DNA from: VGBK01 sp043810615
GTDB lineage: Bacteria > Actinomycetota > Acidimicrobiia > Spongiisociales > UBA11373
NCBI GenBank assembly: GCA_043810615.1
Contig: JBDROA010000092.1
Location: 1-64,000, forward strand
DNA length: 64,000 bases
Reading direction: 5' to 3'
The notes under the pieces are model-generated. The model was not told the origin of the DNA. It made no database searches and was given only the letters and a program-made list of their open reading frames with translations. The stretch's first letter is position 1. Every line of letters starts with the position of its first letter. This document shows, piece by piece, positions 1 to 8,355 of this stretch. The translations under genes and the position numbers were made by a program.

Positions 1-873
1 CCCCACCCGGAAATGGACCAGCATGGCCGGGCCGCAGTTGCGCCGCCGGAAGAGGCGCCGGGCGATGATCGGGTCGGCGCTGCGGTGCGCGGACCTGCGG
101 TATGCGGCGAGCGCGGCGGCCGCGGCCAGGAAGAACGGCACGGTGGGAAGGGAGCGGCGCCCGGTGAGTTCCTCCAGGCCGCCTACTCCGGAGATCTCGC
201 TGGTGTTGACCAGGGCGATGTTCAGGCAGACGAGTGCCCCCGACAAGGAAGCCGCCGCCGGCCAGTCGATGCGGCGGCGCTCGGTGGGCCGGTCGAGGCC
301 ACCCAGGGCCCACCACGCCGCTCCCATGGCCAGCAGCGCCAATGGGATGTTCAGATAGAACTGCCAGCGCCAGTCGAGGAAGCGCACCAGCAGGGCCCCG
401 AACAGGGGCCCCCACACCCAGCCCACGGTATCCACCGCTCCCAGCACTCCCAGCGCTCCCGGGCGGCGCCGCTCCTCGAAGGCGTCGCCGACGGCGGCCA
501 ACGCCACCGGGACCATGGCCCCACCTCCGATCGCGGTCAAGATGCGCCCGGCGATGAAGGGGCCCAGGGAGGTAGTGAAGGGGATCCAGGCCGAGCCGGC
601 GAGGAAGAGGACGAGGGCGCCCACGAACACCCGACGCCGCCCGATCACGTCGCTGAGGCGGCCCATGAAGGGCATCACGGCGACGTAGGCGACCAGGTAG
701 GAGTTGACGATCCACGCAGCCCGGTCCCAGCCGTCGGGGAGCGGGATGTTGAGGTCGCGGATGATCTGGCGGAGCATCGTGGAGACCACGGTCAGGTCGT
801 CGGCGGCGACGAACACCCCGAAACACATCACCGCCAGCACGGCCGCCGGGGAAGGGCGTCGCCGCCCGATCAT
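1..873 (-). CDS. MFS drug/lipid exporter, DHA2 type (3' part beyond window)
   Basis: The frame stays open from an ATG at 873 to the window edge, giving 291 residues of the N-terminal part. Visible are repeated hydrophobic helices, the MFS loop motif GRLSDVIGRRR after helix 2, and the DWRWQFYLNIP motif seen in 14-helix DHA2 antiporters. Its start overlaps the stop of the upstream lipoprotein gene by four bases (ATGA), so the two are co-translated. An LprG-type lipoprotein followed by a DHA2 transporter is the arrangement of mycobacterial lprG-p55 (Rv1411c-Rv1410c), which moves triacylglycerol and other lipids outward. A P55-like role is inferred from that pairing; the C-terminal half is not visible. 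Confidence 0.85.
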   Translation of the reverse strand, partial: MIGRRRPSPAAVLAVMCFGVFVAADDLTVVSTMLRQIIRDLNIPLPDGWDRAAWIVNSYLVAYVAVMPFMGRLSDVIGRRRVFVGALVLFLAGSAWIPFTTSLGPFIAGRILTAIGGGAMVPVALAAVGDAFEERRRPGALGVLGAVDTVGWVWGPLFGALLVRFLDWRWQFYLNIPLALLAMGAAWWALGGLDRPTERRRIDWPAAASLSGALVCLNIALVNTSEISGVGGLEELTGRRSLPTVPFFLAAAAALAAYRRSAHRSADPIIARRLFRRRNCGPAMLVHFRVG

Positions 874-1538
874 CCCGCCGCCGGGGAGTAGATCTGCACG
901 GGCTCGTCGAATCGGGACATGACGATGACCCACTCGCTCTGCCCGTCGGCCGCCACCGTGGAGAACTCGAGGCGCACGATGTGGAGGGTTTCCGCATCCA
1001 GCCACAGGGTCATGGGCACCGCCTGGCCGGCAGCCAACCCGGCGGTGAGGGCTTTCACGCGGGCGGCGGGCACGCTGCCGGCGAGGCGATGGGTGTCTCC
1101 GTCGGCGGCAACGAGGGTCACCCCGGCGAGGTCGGTGAGCAGGGCCACCCAGCCGTCGGCGGGGTCGAAGAGCACCGCCGGGTTGAAGCCGGCCCCCGGG
1201 CGTAGCTCCTCCCACCGTCCGGTGAGGGGGTTGGTGAGCCAGGTCTGCTCACCCATAGAGATGGTCCCCAACTCGACCGCCAGGTCGCCGGCGTGCATGC
1301 GGAGCACCGCCTCGGCGGCGGCGGGGGCGGCATAGCGGCCGACGGCACCGTCGAAGACGAGGCCCTCGACTGTGACCGGGGCTCCGGCGCGGGTCATCTC
1401 GAAACGGGCCGACGCCACACTCTGCATGGCGGCGACGGCGCCGGAGATCAGGGCGTCGGGGTTGAGCGCCACCGGGGCGGGGGAGCCCCCGCAGGAGGCC
1501 GCCAGCAGGGCAACGGCGAGCACCAGGCAGCGGCGCAT
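870..1538 (-). CDS. lprG: LprG/LppX-family lipoprotein
   Basis: A 222-residue secreted lipoprotein: a basic start (MRRC), a hydrophobic stretch and a lipobox ending in Ser-Cys-Gly-Gly near residue 17. The body looks like the LppX/LprAFG fold, a hydrophobic-pocket lipid carrier on the outer face of the membrane. The ATG at 1538 is chosen over an upstream in-frame start because it begins directly at the signal peptide and a TAGCCT -10 box lies 7 bases before it. It is co-transcribed with the MFS exporter downstream, as in the mycobacterial LprG-P55 lipid export pair. Family assignment rests on signal, size and neighbour more than on specific residues. Confidence 0.75.
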   Translation of the reverse strand: MRRCLVLAVALLAASCGGSPAPVALNPDALISGAVAAMQSVASARFEMTRAGAPVTVEGLVFDGAVGRYAAPAAAEAVLRMHAGDLAVELGTISMGEQTWLTNPLTGRWEELRPGAGFNPAVLFDPADGWVALLTDLAGVTLVAADGDTHRLAGSVPAARVKALTAGLAAGQAVPMTLWLDAETLHIVRLEFSTVAADGQSEWVIVMSRFDEPVQIYSPAAG

Positions 1539-1545
1539 GGCAGAG

Positions 1546-1551
1546 AGGCTA
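1546..1551 (-). promoter_or_regulatory. -10 box of leaderless lprG
   Basis: TAGCCT, then 7 bases, then the ATG at 1538. Transcription would begin at or next to the start codon. Confidence 0.5.
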
Positions 1552-1625
1552 CCGGCCGTGGGCATCGGAGGGGGCGGCGCCATCTAGCATCGGCTGGTTT
1601 GGGCCGCTGGCAGCCCGGAGAGGCG

Positions 1626-3443
1626 ATGACGACACCAGAACCCCTGTTGGTGGTGCTCCGTGACGGTCTGGCGCTCGTCCGCCGGTTCGTCCGAGCGCGG
1701 CCTGGCGCTTTCGCCCTGGCGGTGGGTAGGGCCATGGTCTTCGCCTCGGCCGTCGTGGTGGCAGCATTGGTGGTGGGCCGGGTCACCGACGACTTGATCA
1801 TCCCGGTGCTCGACGGAGGCGAGCCGCTCGGCTCGCGTTGGCTGGCGGGAGTGCTGCTCATCGCCGGGGTGGCCGCCTACAAGGCTGCCGGCATCATCCT
1901 GCGGCGCACCTTCGCCGGGTGGCTGCAGGGACGAACTCAGGCCGACCTGCGCTACGAGCTCATCGACCATCAACTGAAGCTGCGTCTCTCATGGTTCCGG
2001 CGGCAATCCACCGGCGACCTGATGGCGGTCAGCGAGACGGACGGGCGGCAGGCCACCTACATCCTCGCGCCGCTCCCGTACGGCACCGGGTCCCTGGTCT
2101 TGCTGGTGGCCAGCATCGGGATCATCACGTGGATCGACCCGGTGCTGGGCCTGATCACCCTGGTGGGCCTGGCCGGGATCATCGCCGTGGACCTGCGCGG
2201 TTCGTGGAGGACCTTCGCCGCCTTCGAGGCAGTCCAGCGCAGCCGGGGGGAGGTCAGCGGTATCGCTCATGAAAGTTTCGACGGTGCCCTGACGGTGAAG
2301 GCTCTCGGCCGCGAGGAGTACGAGACGGACCGGCTGGCCCGGTCTTCCGAGAAGCTGCGCGACGACATCATCGGGGTGAACCGCCTCTGGGCTTTCTACG
2401 GAGCCTTCATCGAGGCCTTCCCCGCCGTGGGTGCGGTGGTGCTCCTGGTGGTGGGGGCGGTGCGGCTGAAGGGCGGAGCCCTCACCCCCGGGGAACTGGT
2501 CACCGTCACCTACCTCCTCTCCCTGTTGGCCATCCCCTTGCGGCTCATGGGATGGGTGTTCTGGGACCTGGCCCACAGCCTGGCCGGGTGGCGCCGGGTG
2601 GAGACTGTGCTGGAGGTGGAGGACTTCGTGGTGCACGGCGACCTGGCCGCCGACCCGCAGCCCACGGGAGCGGCGGTGGACGGGGCCGAGGTGGGGTTCG
2701 CCTACACGCCGGGAGAAGTGGTCCTGGCCGGGCTGGAACTGGCCATCCCGCCGGGCCGGACGGTGGCGGTGGTGGGGCCCACCGGCTCGGGCAAGTCCAC
2801 CCTGGCCATGCTCCTGGTGCGGCTGTGGGACCCGGGCACGGGGACAATCAGCCTCGACGGGCGGGACCTACGCCGCTTCGCCCGGGCAGAACTGCCCCGG
2901 GAGGTGGCCTTCGTGCCCCAGGAGGCTTTCCTGTTCAACGACGACGTCCGGGGCAACATCACCCTCGGGATGCCGATCCCGGAGGAGGCGGTGGCGGCGG
3001 CCGTCCGCCTGGCCTCGGTCGACGGGTTCGTCGGGGAGTTGCCCGACGGCCTGGCCACCCGTATCGGGGAGCGAGGCACCACTCTCTCGGGAGGGCAGCG
3101 GCAGCGGGTGGCCCTGGCCCGGGCACTGGCGCGCCGTCCCCGCTTGCTGGTGCTCGACGATGCCACCTCGGCGGTGGACCCGTCGGTGGAGGCTGAGATC
3201 CTGCGGGGCCTCAGGGACGCCGACCTGCCCTCGACGGTGGTGGTGGTGGCCTACCGGCCGTCGAGCATCGCCCTGGCCGACACCGTGATCTACCTGGACG
3301 GGGGCCGGGTGGTGGCTCACGGCCGCCATGTCGAACTGCTCGCCTCCCAACCCGGCTACGCCCGCCTCCTCCAGGCCTACGCGGAGGATGCCGCGGCCCG
3401 GCGGGCGGAGCGGGAGCACAACGAGGAGGGGGGCGCCAGATGA
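1626..3443 (+). CDS. ABC exporter subunit with degenerate ATP site
   Basis: A 605-residue half-transporter: six-helix membrane domain (about 1-310) and nucleotide-binding domain (about 345-590). Walker A GPTGSGKS lies near residue 383, the Q-loop is VPQEAF, and the signature LSGGQRQR (about 488) is canonical. The catalytic Glu after Walker B is Asp (VLDDATSAVD, about 508) and the switch His is replaced (AYRPSS, about 542). Such changes mark the non-hydrolysing site of heterodimeric exporters like TM287/288 or BmrCD. The start codon has a GGAGAG ribosome site. It overlaps the partner gene by ATGA. The substrate is unknown. Confidence 0.9.
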   Translation: MTTPEPLLVVLRDGLALVRRFVRARPGAFALAVGRAMVFASAVVVAALVVGRVTDDLIIPVLDGGEPLGSRWLAGVLLIAGVAAYKAAGIILRRTFAGWLQGRTQADLRYELIDHQLKLRLSWFRRQSTGDLMAVSETDGRQATYILAPLPYGTGSLVLLVASIGIITWIDPVLGLITLVGLAGIIAVDLRGSWRTFAAFEAVQRSRGEVSGIAHESFDGALTVKALGREEYETDRLARSSEKLRDDIIGVNRLWAFYGAFIEAFPAVGAVVLLVVGAVRLKGGALTPGELVTVTYLLSLLAIPLRLMGWVFWDLAHSLAGWRRVETVLEVEDFVVHGDLAADPQPTGAAVDGAEVGFAYTPGEVVLAGLELAIPPGRTVAVVGPTGSGKSTLAMLLVRLWDPGTGTISLDGRDLRRFARAELPREVAFVPQEAFLFNDDVRGNITLGMPIPEEAVAAAVRLASVDGFVGELPDGLATRIGERGTTLSGGQRQRVALARALARRPRLLVLDDATSAVDPSVEAEILRGLRDADLPSTVVVVAYRPSSIALADTVIYLDGGRVVAHGRHVELLASQPGYARLLQAYAEDAAARRAEREHNEEGGAR

Positions 3444-5221
3444 CCACCCCCGACCCCGAGACCCCCTCCCTCGGCGCCCGGGTCGCGCTCGCCCGAGCCC
3501 TGCGCGAGGCGCCGACGCTGCTGCGGGGCTTCCCCGCCACCGTGCTCCTGATGACGGCGGGGACTGGGATGCAGATCGTGGTCCCCATCGCCATCCAGCA
3601 GATCGTGGACGGGGAGATCCTCGCTGCGGGGGGCGTGGACGTCGGAGGGGTGCTGCGGCTGGGCGTGGCGGCGCTCGCGGCGATCGTGGTCGCGGCGGCG
3701 GCGCGCCGCCTCGGGCTGGTGCGGATGCTCACCGCCTCGGCCACCGGCCTCTCCGACCTCCGCGTGGTCACTTTCCGCCACCTGCATCGCCTGTCGATTC
3801 TTCACGTCGAGGGGGAGCGGCGGGGCGCCCTGGTGGCGCGGGTGACCTCGGACATTGCCACCGTCCAGGACTTCATGGACTTCGGCGGGGTGGCGATGAT
3901 CCTCGGCTCTCTGCAAGTGGTGCTGGCGGTGGGCGTGATGACCTGGTACCGCTGGCAGCTGTCGCTGCTGGTAGTGCTCGGCGTGGTGGTGTATGCCGTC
4001 CTGCTCGCCTGGTTCCAGCGCATCCTCGGCCGGGCCCACGACCGGGTGCGGGGCCGGGTGGCCGACAGCCTGGCCGCGGTCGGAGAGGCCATCTCCGGGC
4101 TGCCAGTGGTGCGGGCGTACGGCGCCGAGGACGCCACCCTGGCCCGGGTGCGGCTGGCGCTCGACGGCCAGTTCCGCGCCGAGTTCCGGGCCAACCGCCT
4201 AGGGGCGTTCCTGTTCTCCTCGGCGGAGTTGTTCGCCGGCCTGATCACCGCGGCGGTCATCGGCTTCGGGGTGTGGCTGGGGGCCGGCCGGGGGGTGTCG
4301 GCGGGGAGCCTGCTGGCCTTCCTGTTCCTGGTGAACCTGCTCGTGGAACCGGTGCAGATGGTGGTGGAAACCCTCGACCTGGTGCAGAGCGCTGGGGCCG
4401 GGGTGCGCCGCATCCTGGGAGTGCTCGACACCCCGGTGGCCGTCCCCGATCCGGCCGACGGCGTGGACCTGCCCGCGGGCGGCCTCGACGTGGACTTCGA
4501 AGGGGTGCGGTTCCGCTATCCCACCGGCCCGGACGTGCTCTCCGACGTCACGGTGCGCCTCCCCAACGGCACCAGAGTGGCCGTGGTGGGGGAGACGGGC
4601 TCGGGGAAGACCACCTTCGCCAAGCTGGTTACCCGCCTGCTGGACCCCACAGAGGGCTGGGTGATCATCGGCGGCGTGCCCCTGAACCGGGTGCGCTTCG
4701 CCTCCCTCCGGTGCCGGGTGGCCTTCGTCCCCCAGGAGGGGTTCCTCTTCGACGCCACGGTCGGGGGCAACGTGCGCTACGGCAAGCCGGAGGCCACCGA
4801 CGACGAGGTGCGGGCCGCCTTTGCCGAACTGGGCCTGGCCGACTGGCTGGAGCAGCTGCCGGCCGGGCTCGACACGCCGGTGGGGGAGCGGGGCGGGCAG
4901 CTCTCGGCCGGCGAACGGCAGCTGGTGGCTCTGGTGCGGGCCTGGATCGCAGACCCCGCCCTGCTCGTGCTCGACGAGGCCACCTCGGCCGTCGACCCGG
5001 CGCTGGAGGTGCGCCTGCGGCGGGCCATCGAGCGGCTGACCGTGGGACGCACCAGCATCACCGTGGCTCACCGGCTGTCGACCGCCGAGGCCGCCGACGA
5101 GGTCCTGGTGTTCGAGAGGGGCCGCCTGGTGGAGCGAGGCCGCCACGACGACCTGCTGACGCGGGGCGGGGCCTACGCCGCGCTGCACGCCGACTGGGCG
5201 GCGGGGACCAAGAACCCTTGA
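3440..5221 (+). CDS. ABC exporter subunit, catalytic partner
   Basis: A 593-residue half-transporter with the same plan as its upstream partner. Walker A is GETGSGKT (about 383), Walker B VLDEATSAVD keeps the catalytic Glu (about 508), and the H-loop AHRLST is intact. Its signature, however, is LSAGERQL instead of LSGGQ. In the heterodimer this weak signature faces the degenerate Walker site of the partner, while its own intact Walker site faces the canonical LSGGQ. One consensus and one degenerate site are therefore expected. It overlaps the partner gene by four bases, fitting obligate pairing in the membrane. Confidence 0.92.
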   Translation: MTTPDPETPSLGARVALARALREAPTLLRGFPATVLLMTAGTGMQIVVPIAIQQIVDGEILAAGGVDVGGVLRLGVAALAAIVVAAAARRLGLVRMLTASATGLSDLRVVTFRHLHRLSILHVEGERRGALVARVTSDIATVQDFMDFGGVAMILGSLQVVLAVGVMTWYRWQLSLLVVLGVVVYAVLLAWFQRILGRAHDRVRGRVADSLAAVGEAISGLPVVRAYGAEDATLARVRLALDGQFRAEFRANRLGAFLFSSAELFAGLITAAVIGFGVWLGAGRGVSAGSLLAFLFLVNLLVEPVQMVVETLDLVQSAGAGVRRILGVLDTPVAVPDPADGVDLPAGGLDVDFEGVRFRYPTGPDVLSDVTVRLPNGTRVAVVGETGSGKTTFAKLVTRLLDPTEGWVIIGGVPLNRVRFASLRCRVAFVPQEGFLFDATVGGNVRYGKPEATDDEVRAAFAELGLADWLEQLPAGLDTPVGERGGQLSAGERQLVALVRAWIADPALLVLDEATSAVDPALEVRLRRAIERLTVGRTSITVAHRLSTAEAADEVLVFERGRLVERGRHDDLLTRGGAYAALHADWAAGTKNP

Positions 5222-5226
5222 GACTG

Positions 5227-5247
5227 CGCCGCTCTCAACGAGCGGCG
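5227..5247. terminator. Hairpin between convergent genes
   Basis: Perfect 8-bp stem CGCCGCTC/GAGCGGCG with a 5-base loop, lying just past the ABC gene stop and spanning the korB stop on the other strand. There is no T-run on either side, so it would act as a GC-rich bidirectional terminator at best. Confidence 0.5.
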
Positions 5248-6563
5248 GCTCCCATGGCCAGGCCTACGGCGACCACCTTCGCCATCTCCTCGGCCAGGCG
5301 GCCTCCGGTCGCCGCCGCCTCCACCAGGGCCGCCGTGGGGAACAGCCCCAGCACCTCGATGGCCGCGGCGCAGGCGGCGAGGCCGCAGTCGGCGCGTGCC
5401 AGGCGGGTGCCGGCTGCAGCCGGGTCGAGCACGATGAGGCGTGCCGGCGTCTCGAGGGCGGCCACCTCGGGGAAGGCGAGGACGGTGGCCTCGGGCGCCA
5501 TGCGGGGCAGGAAACCGCGGGACTTCGCCAGGCCGTCCTCGCTGAGGATCACCAGGGCGTCGGGGACGCCGGCGCCGGCGAAGTCGAGCGGCTCCGGCGA
5601 GAGGACCAGCGTGGAGAGGCTGTGCCCGCTGCGCACAGTGATGGGGTAGTCGTCGGCCTGGGCGGCGTACAGGCCGGAGCGGATGGCGGCCTGGGCGGTG
5701 AGGCGCACGCCCGAGCGCACCCGGCCCCCTGCCGAGCCGGCCACGAGCAGGGCGTAGCGGCGATCGAGGACGGCCTGGTGGGTCACCGGGATGGGAGCCA
5801 CGCCCACGGAGGAGGGGCCCGGCTTGGCGGCCGCCCGGCAGGCGGTGGCGTACTCAGGCAGGTCGGGGCGGCACTGGATGACTCCCGAGGGGAAGCCCAG
5901 GTCGTCGCGAGTGGTCTGGAAGGCGCGTCGGGTGAACTTGTTGGAGCGCACGTAGTAGGCGGTGCACATCTCCCAGATGTCGAGCAGGGCGAACCCCTTG
6001 GCGTCCATGGCCTCAGCGATGCGCTCCGGGAGGTCGTCGTCGAAGGAGGTCCCCCGCCACACGTAGCCCGCTCCGTTGACCGCAACAGAGGCACAGATGT
6101 CCAGGGGGCGCTCCAGGTTGCCGCCGGGGGTCGTGGAGGTAAGCGCCCCGGTCGGCGTGGTGGTCGAGTGCTGGCCACCGGTCATGCCGAAGTTGAAGTT
6201 GTTGAAGATCAGCACCGTGATCCCGATGTTGCGCCGGGCGGCGTTGAGGAGGTGGGTGCCGCCGATGCCGGTGCCGCCGTCGCCCATGATCACCACCACG
6301 TCGAGGTCGGGGCGCGCCAGTTTGATCCCGGTGGCGTAGGTGATGCTTCGGCCGTGGAGGCCGTGAAAGGCGCTGGTGGCGAAGTACTGATCGCTGAGGC
6401 CGCTGCAGCCGATGTCGGTCACGATGACCACGTTGGCGGGGTCGGTGCCCCGCCGGACCAGGGCGGTGTCGAGGGCATCGAGGATGGGGCCGTGGCCGCA
6501 TCCCGGGCAGAAGGGGTAGGGGACGTCGTTGCGATAGGAGGCGAGGGTGGTGATGGTGGTCAT
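5235..6563 (-). CDS. korB: 2-oxoacid:ferredoxin oxidoreductase, beta plus C-terminal gamma domain
   Basis: 442 residues. The first 270 or so form the thiamine-diphosphate beta subunit: CPGCGHG near residue 19, the TPP/Mg motif GDGGTG near 90 followed by NNFNFGMTGGQHS. The rest, from about residue 280, resembles the gamma domain of pyruvate/2-oxoglutarate:ferredoxin oxidoreductases, which usually sits at the N-terminus of the alpha subunit or stands alone. The enzyme interconverts 2-oxoacids and acyl-CoA using ferredoxin. The ATG at 6563 overlaps the alpha gene by four bases. No ferredoxin subunit is adjacent; a small ferredoxin is encoded at 19.6-19.8 kb. Substrate (2-oxoglutarate or other) is not decided by the sequence. 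Confidence 0.85.
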   Translation of the reverse strand: MTTITTLASYRNDVPYPFCPGCGHGPILDALDTALVRRGTDPANVVIVTDIGCSGLSDQYFATSAFHGLHGRSITYATGIKLARPDLDVVVIMGDGGTGIGGTHLLNAARRNIGITVLIFNNFNFGMTGGQHSTTTPTGALTSTTPGGNLERPLDICASVAVNGAGYVWRGTSFDDDLPERIAEAMDAKGFALLDIWEMCTAYYVRSNKFTRRAFQTTRDDLGFPSGVIQCRPDLPEYATACRAAAKPGPSSVGVAPIPVTHQAVLDRRYALLVAGSAGGRVRSGVRLTAQAAIRSGLYAAQADDYPITVRSGHSLSTLVLSPEPLDFAGAGVPDALVILSEDGLAKSRGFLPRMAPEATVLAFPEVAALETPARLIVLDPAAAGTRLARADCGLAACAAAIEVLGLFPTAALVEAAATGGRLAEEMAKVVAVGLAMGAAAR

Positions 6564-7690
6564 CGCACCGCCTCCAGGATCTGCTCGGGGGTGATCATCT
6601 CGCCGTCGACGCGGTTGAGGCCTTGCACCTCGACCCCGGGGAGCAGGCGCTGCACTTCGAGGCGGTACTGGCCCAGGTTCAGTTCGGGGACCAGGACCCG
6701 CCGGGCGCCGGCCGCGGCCTTCCTGAGGGCCTCCTCGGGCACCGGCCAGAGGCTCTTGAGCACCACAGAGGAGAGGGGGGTGCCGGCGGCCCGGGCCCGG
6801 TGCACCGCTTCGCGGGCGGCGCCGGCGGTCACCCCATAGGAGACGACCAGGGTGTCGGCCCCCGCGGTGAGGTCGGCGTCGGCCATTTCGATCTCGGCGC
6901 GGTGGTCGTCGATCTTGGCCGCGAGGTGGCGATTCAGGGCATCGACCGTGGGAGCGTGCTTGGTGATGAAGGCCCGCTCGTCGTGAGTGGACCCGGTGAA
7001 GCGGACCGTCTCCCCGGCGCCGTAGAGACGCATGGGCGGCACCTGGTCGGCGGGGAAGTATCGGTAGGGGGTACCGGGGGCGTCGGGCGCACGGCGGTGG
7101 CGAACCTTCGCCGGCCGGTAGTCCTCGACCGCCACGGTGTTCAGGGTCGTGTTGATCTCTTTGTCGGTGAGCACGAACACCGGGCAACGGAAGCGCTCCG
7201 CTAAGTCGAACGCCTTCATCGTCAGGTGGTAGCAGTCGGGGATCGACGACGGGGCGAGGGCGATGATCGGGTACCCGCCGGAGGTGCCCCAGCGCACGAA
7301 CTGAACGTCCCCCTGGCCAACCGTGGTGGCCCCGCCGGTGGAGGGGCCGAGGCGCTGCACGACGACCACCACCAGCGGCACCTCGCCCATGATGGCGAGG
7401 CCCAAGCTCTCGCCGTAGAGGCTGAGCCCGGGCCCGCTGGTGGTGATCATGGCGCGCGCCCCGGCCATGGTGGCGCCGATGCACATCCCAATAGAGGCGA
7501 TCTCGTCCTCGGTCTGGACGGCGACGCCGCCCACCCGAGGGAGCTCTCGCAACATCATCATGAGGATGGGGGAAGCGGGGGTGATGGGGTAGCCGGCGAA
7601 GAACGTGCAGCCGGCATCGAGGGCGCCACGCACGATGGCGGTGGACCCGTCGGTGTACTCGCGGGGGGGTGGGGTGAGGTGCTGGCCCAT
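6560..7690 (-). CDS. korA: 2-oxoacid:ferredoxin oxidoreductase, alpha subunit
   Basis: A 376-residue alpha subunit. It opens with the pyrimidine-binding domain (GYPITPASPI, residues 34-43, then QTEDEIASIG and TSGPGLSLYGE), typical of OFOR enzymes, followed by a transketolase C-terminal-like domain. It lacks the fused gamma domain seen in mycobacterial KorA; that domain sits on the downstream beta gene instead. With korB it would make reduced ferredoxin from 2-oxoacid oxidation, or run in reverse for carboxylation. It is transcribed divergently from the GbsR-like regulator. Confidence 0.88.
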   Translation of the reverse strand: MGQHLTPPPREYTDGSTAIVRGALDAGCTFFAGYPITPASPILMMMLRELPRVGGVAVQTEDEIASIGMCIGATMAGARAMITTSGPGLSLYGESLGLAIMGEVPLVVVVVQRLGPSTGGATTVGQGDVQFVRWGTSGGYPIIALAPSSIPDCYHLTMKAFDLAERFRCPVFVLTDKEINTTLNTVAVEDYRPAKVRHRRAPDAPGTPYRYFPADQVPPMRLYGAGETVRFTGSTHDERAFITKHAPTVDALNRHLAAKIDDHRAEIEMADADLTAGADTLVVSYGVTAGAAREAVHRARAAGTPLSSVVLKSLWPVPEEALRKAAAGARRVLVPELNLGQYRLEVQRLLPGVEVQGLNRVDGEMITPEQILEAVR

Positions 7691-7816
7691 GGCTCGAGGC
7701 CATGCTATCGCCGGGGGGGCAATCGGGCGCCGCCGGAGGTCGCCACGCCTGTGGCTGGGGTCCCGGCCGCTGTCGGCGCCCGCGCGGACGCCTTTCAGGC
7801 GCGTCGACGGTTCCTC

Positions 7817-7845
7817 TTGTAGTCTCGGCGGATTCAGAGTATCCT
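7817..7845 (+). promoter_or_regulatory. Promoter of the GbsR-like regulator gene
   Basis: TTGTAG, 17 bases, TATCCT, then 9 bases to the ATG at 7855. The mRNA would be leaderless or nearly so. Confidence 0.55.
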
Positions 7846-7848
7846 GAA
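7833..7848. promoter_or_regulatory. Inverted repeat overlapping the -10, candidate operator
   Basis: TTCAG-N6-CTGAA, a 16-bp dyad (TTCAGnnTAnnCTGAA) covering the -10 element of the regulator promoter. This is where a dimeric winged-helix repressor would block its own transcription. The binding protein is inferred from adjacency only. Confidence 0.5.
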
Positions 7849-7854
7849 CTTACG

Positions 7855-8355
7855 ATGAGCACATACACCGATCAACAGCAGCGGCTAGTCCGGGAGCTCC
7901 ACTTCGCCGAAGACTGGGGGATGGTCTTCGAACTGCTGGCCTTGCCTCGCATGGCCGGGCGCGTCTGGGCCGCTCTGGCCATGTCGGAGGAGCCATACCT
8001 GTCGGCCGCGGACCTGGAGGACCGGCTCGAGGCGAGCTCGGGGGCGGTGAACGGAGCGCTGCAGTTCCTCACTCGCCAGGGGGCGCTGGAACGGGTGCGG
8101 GTCTCCGGGCAGCGCAGGTACTACTTCGGACTGCGCCCCGGGACCATGGAGATCCTCGTGGGGCGGCGGCTGGCAGTGATGACCGAGGTCAGGGACCTGG
8201 CGGCCCGGGGGATCAGGGAGTTCTCCGACCGGCCGGCCGCCCGGGCCCGGTTCCAGGAGGTCCACGCCTTCTACAACTGGTTCGACGCCGAGATGACCTC
8301 GCTCATGGACCGCTTTCGGGCAGAGCGTCTCGGTGGGAAGGAGGCCCGGTCGTGA
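7855..8355 (+). CDS. GbsR/MarR-type winged-helix transcriptional regulator
   Basis: 166 residues. Helices around residues 20-90 (PRMAGRVWAAL, LSAADLEDRL, SSGAVNGALQFL, RQGALERV) form the winged helix of the GbsR-like branch of MarR proteins, followed by a helical dimerisation tail. It heads an operon with a MacB-like ABC transporter, whose ATPase gene overlaps its stop by four bases (GTGA), so it probably controls that efflux system and itself through the dyad over its promoter. The ligand is unknown. Confidence 0.82.
   Translation: MSTYTDQQQRLVRELHFAEDWGMVFELLALPRMAGRVWAALAMSEEPYLSAADLEDRLEASSGAVNGALQFLTRQGALERVRVSGQRRYYFGLRPGTMEILVGRRLAVMTEVRDLAARGIREFSDRPAARARFQEVHAFYNWFDAEMTSLMDRFRAERLGGKEARS

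Noticed and set aside
13..891. Long open frame on the + strand at the window start
   Set aside because: It is the complement of the MFS gene; the minus-strand reading has transporter motifs and a proper overlap with the lipoprotein gene.
3328..5649. 773-residue open frame on the + strand
   Set aside because: Arg/Pro/Gly/Ala-rich translation with no domain; it is an out-of-frame shadow of the second ABC exporter gene, a common effect at this GC content.
6564..7868. N-terminal extension of korB up to 7868
   Set aside because: The extension is the out-of-frame complement of korA; the real start is the ATG at 6563 with an ATGA overlap.
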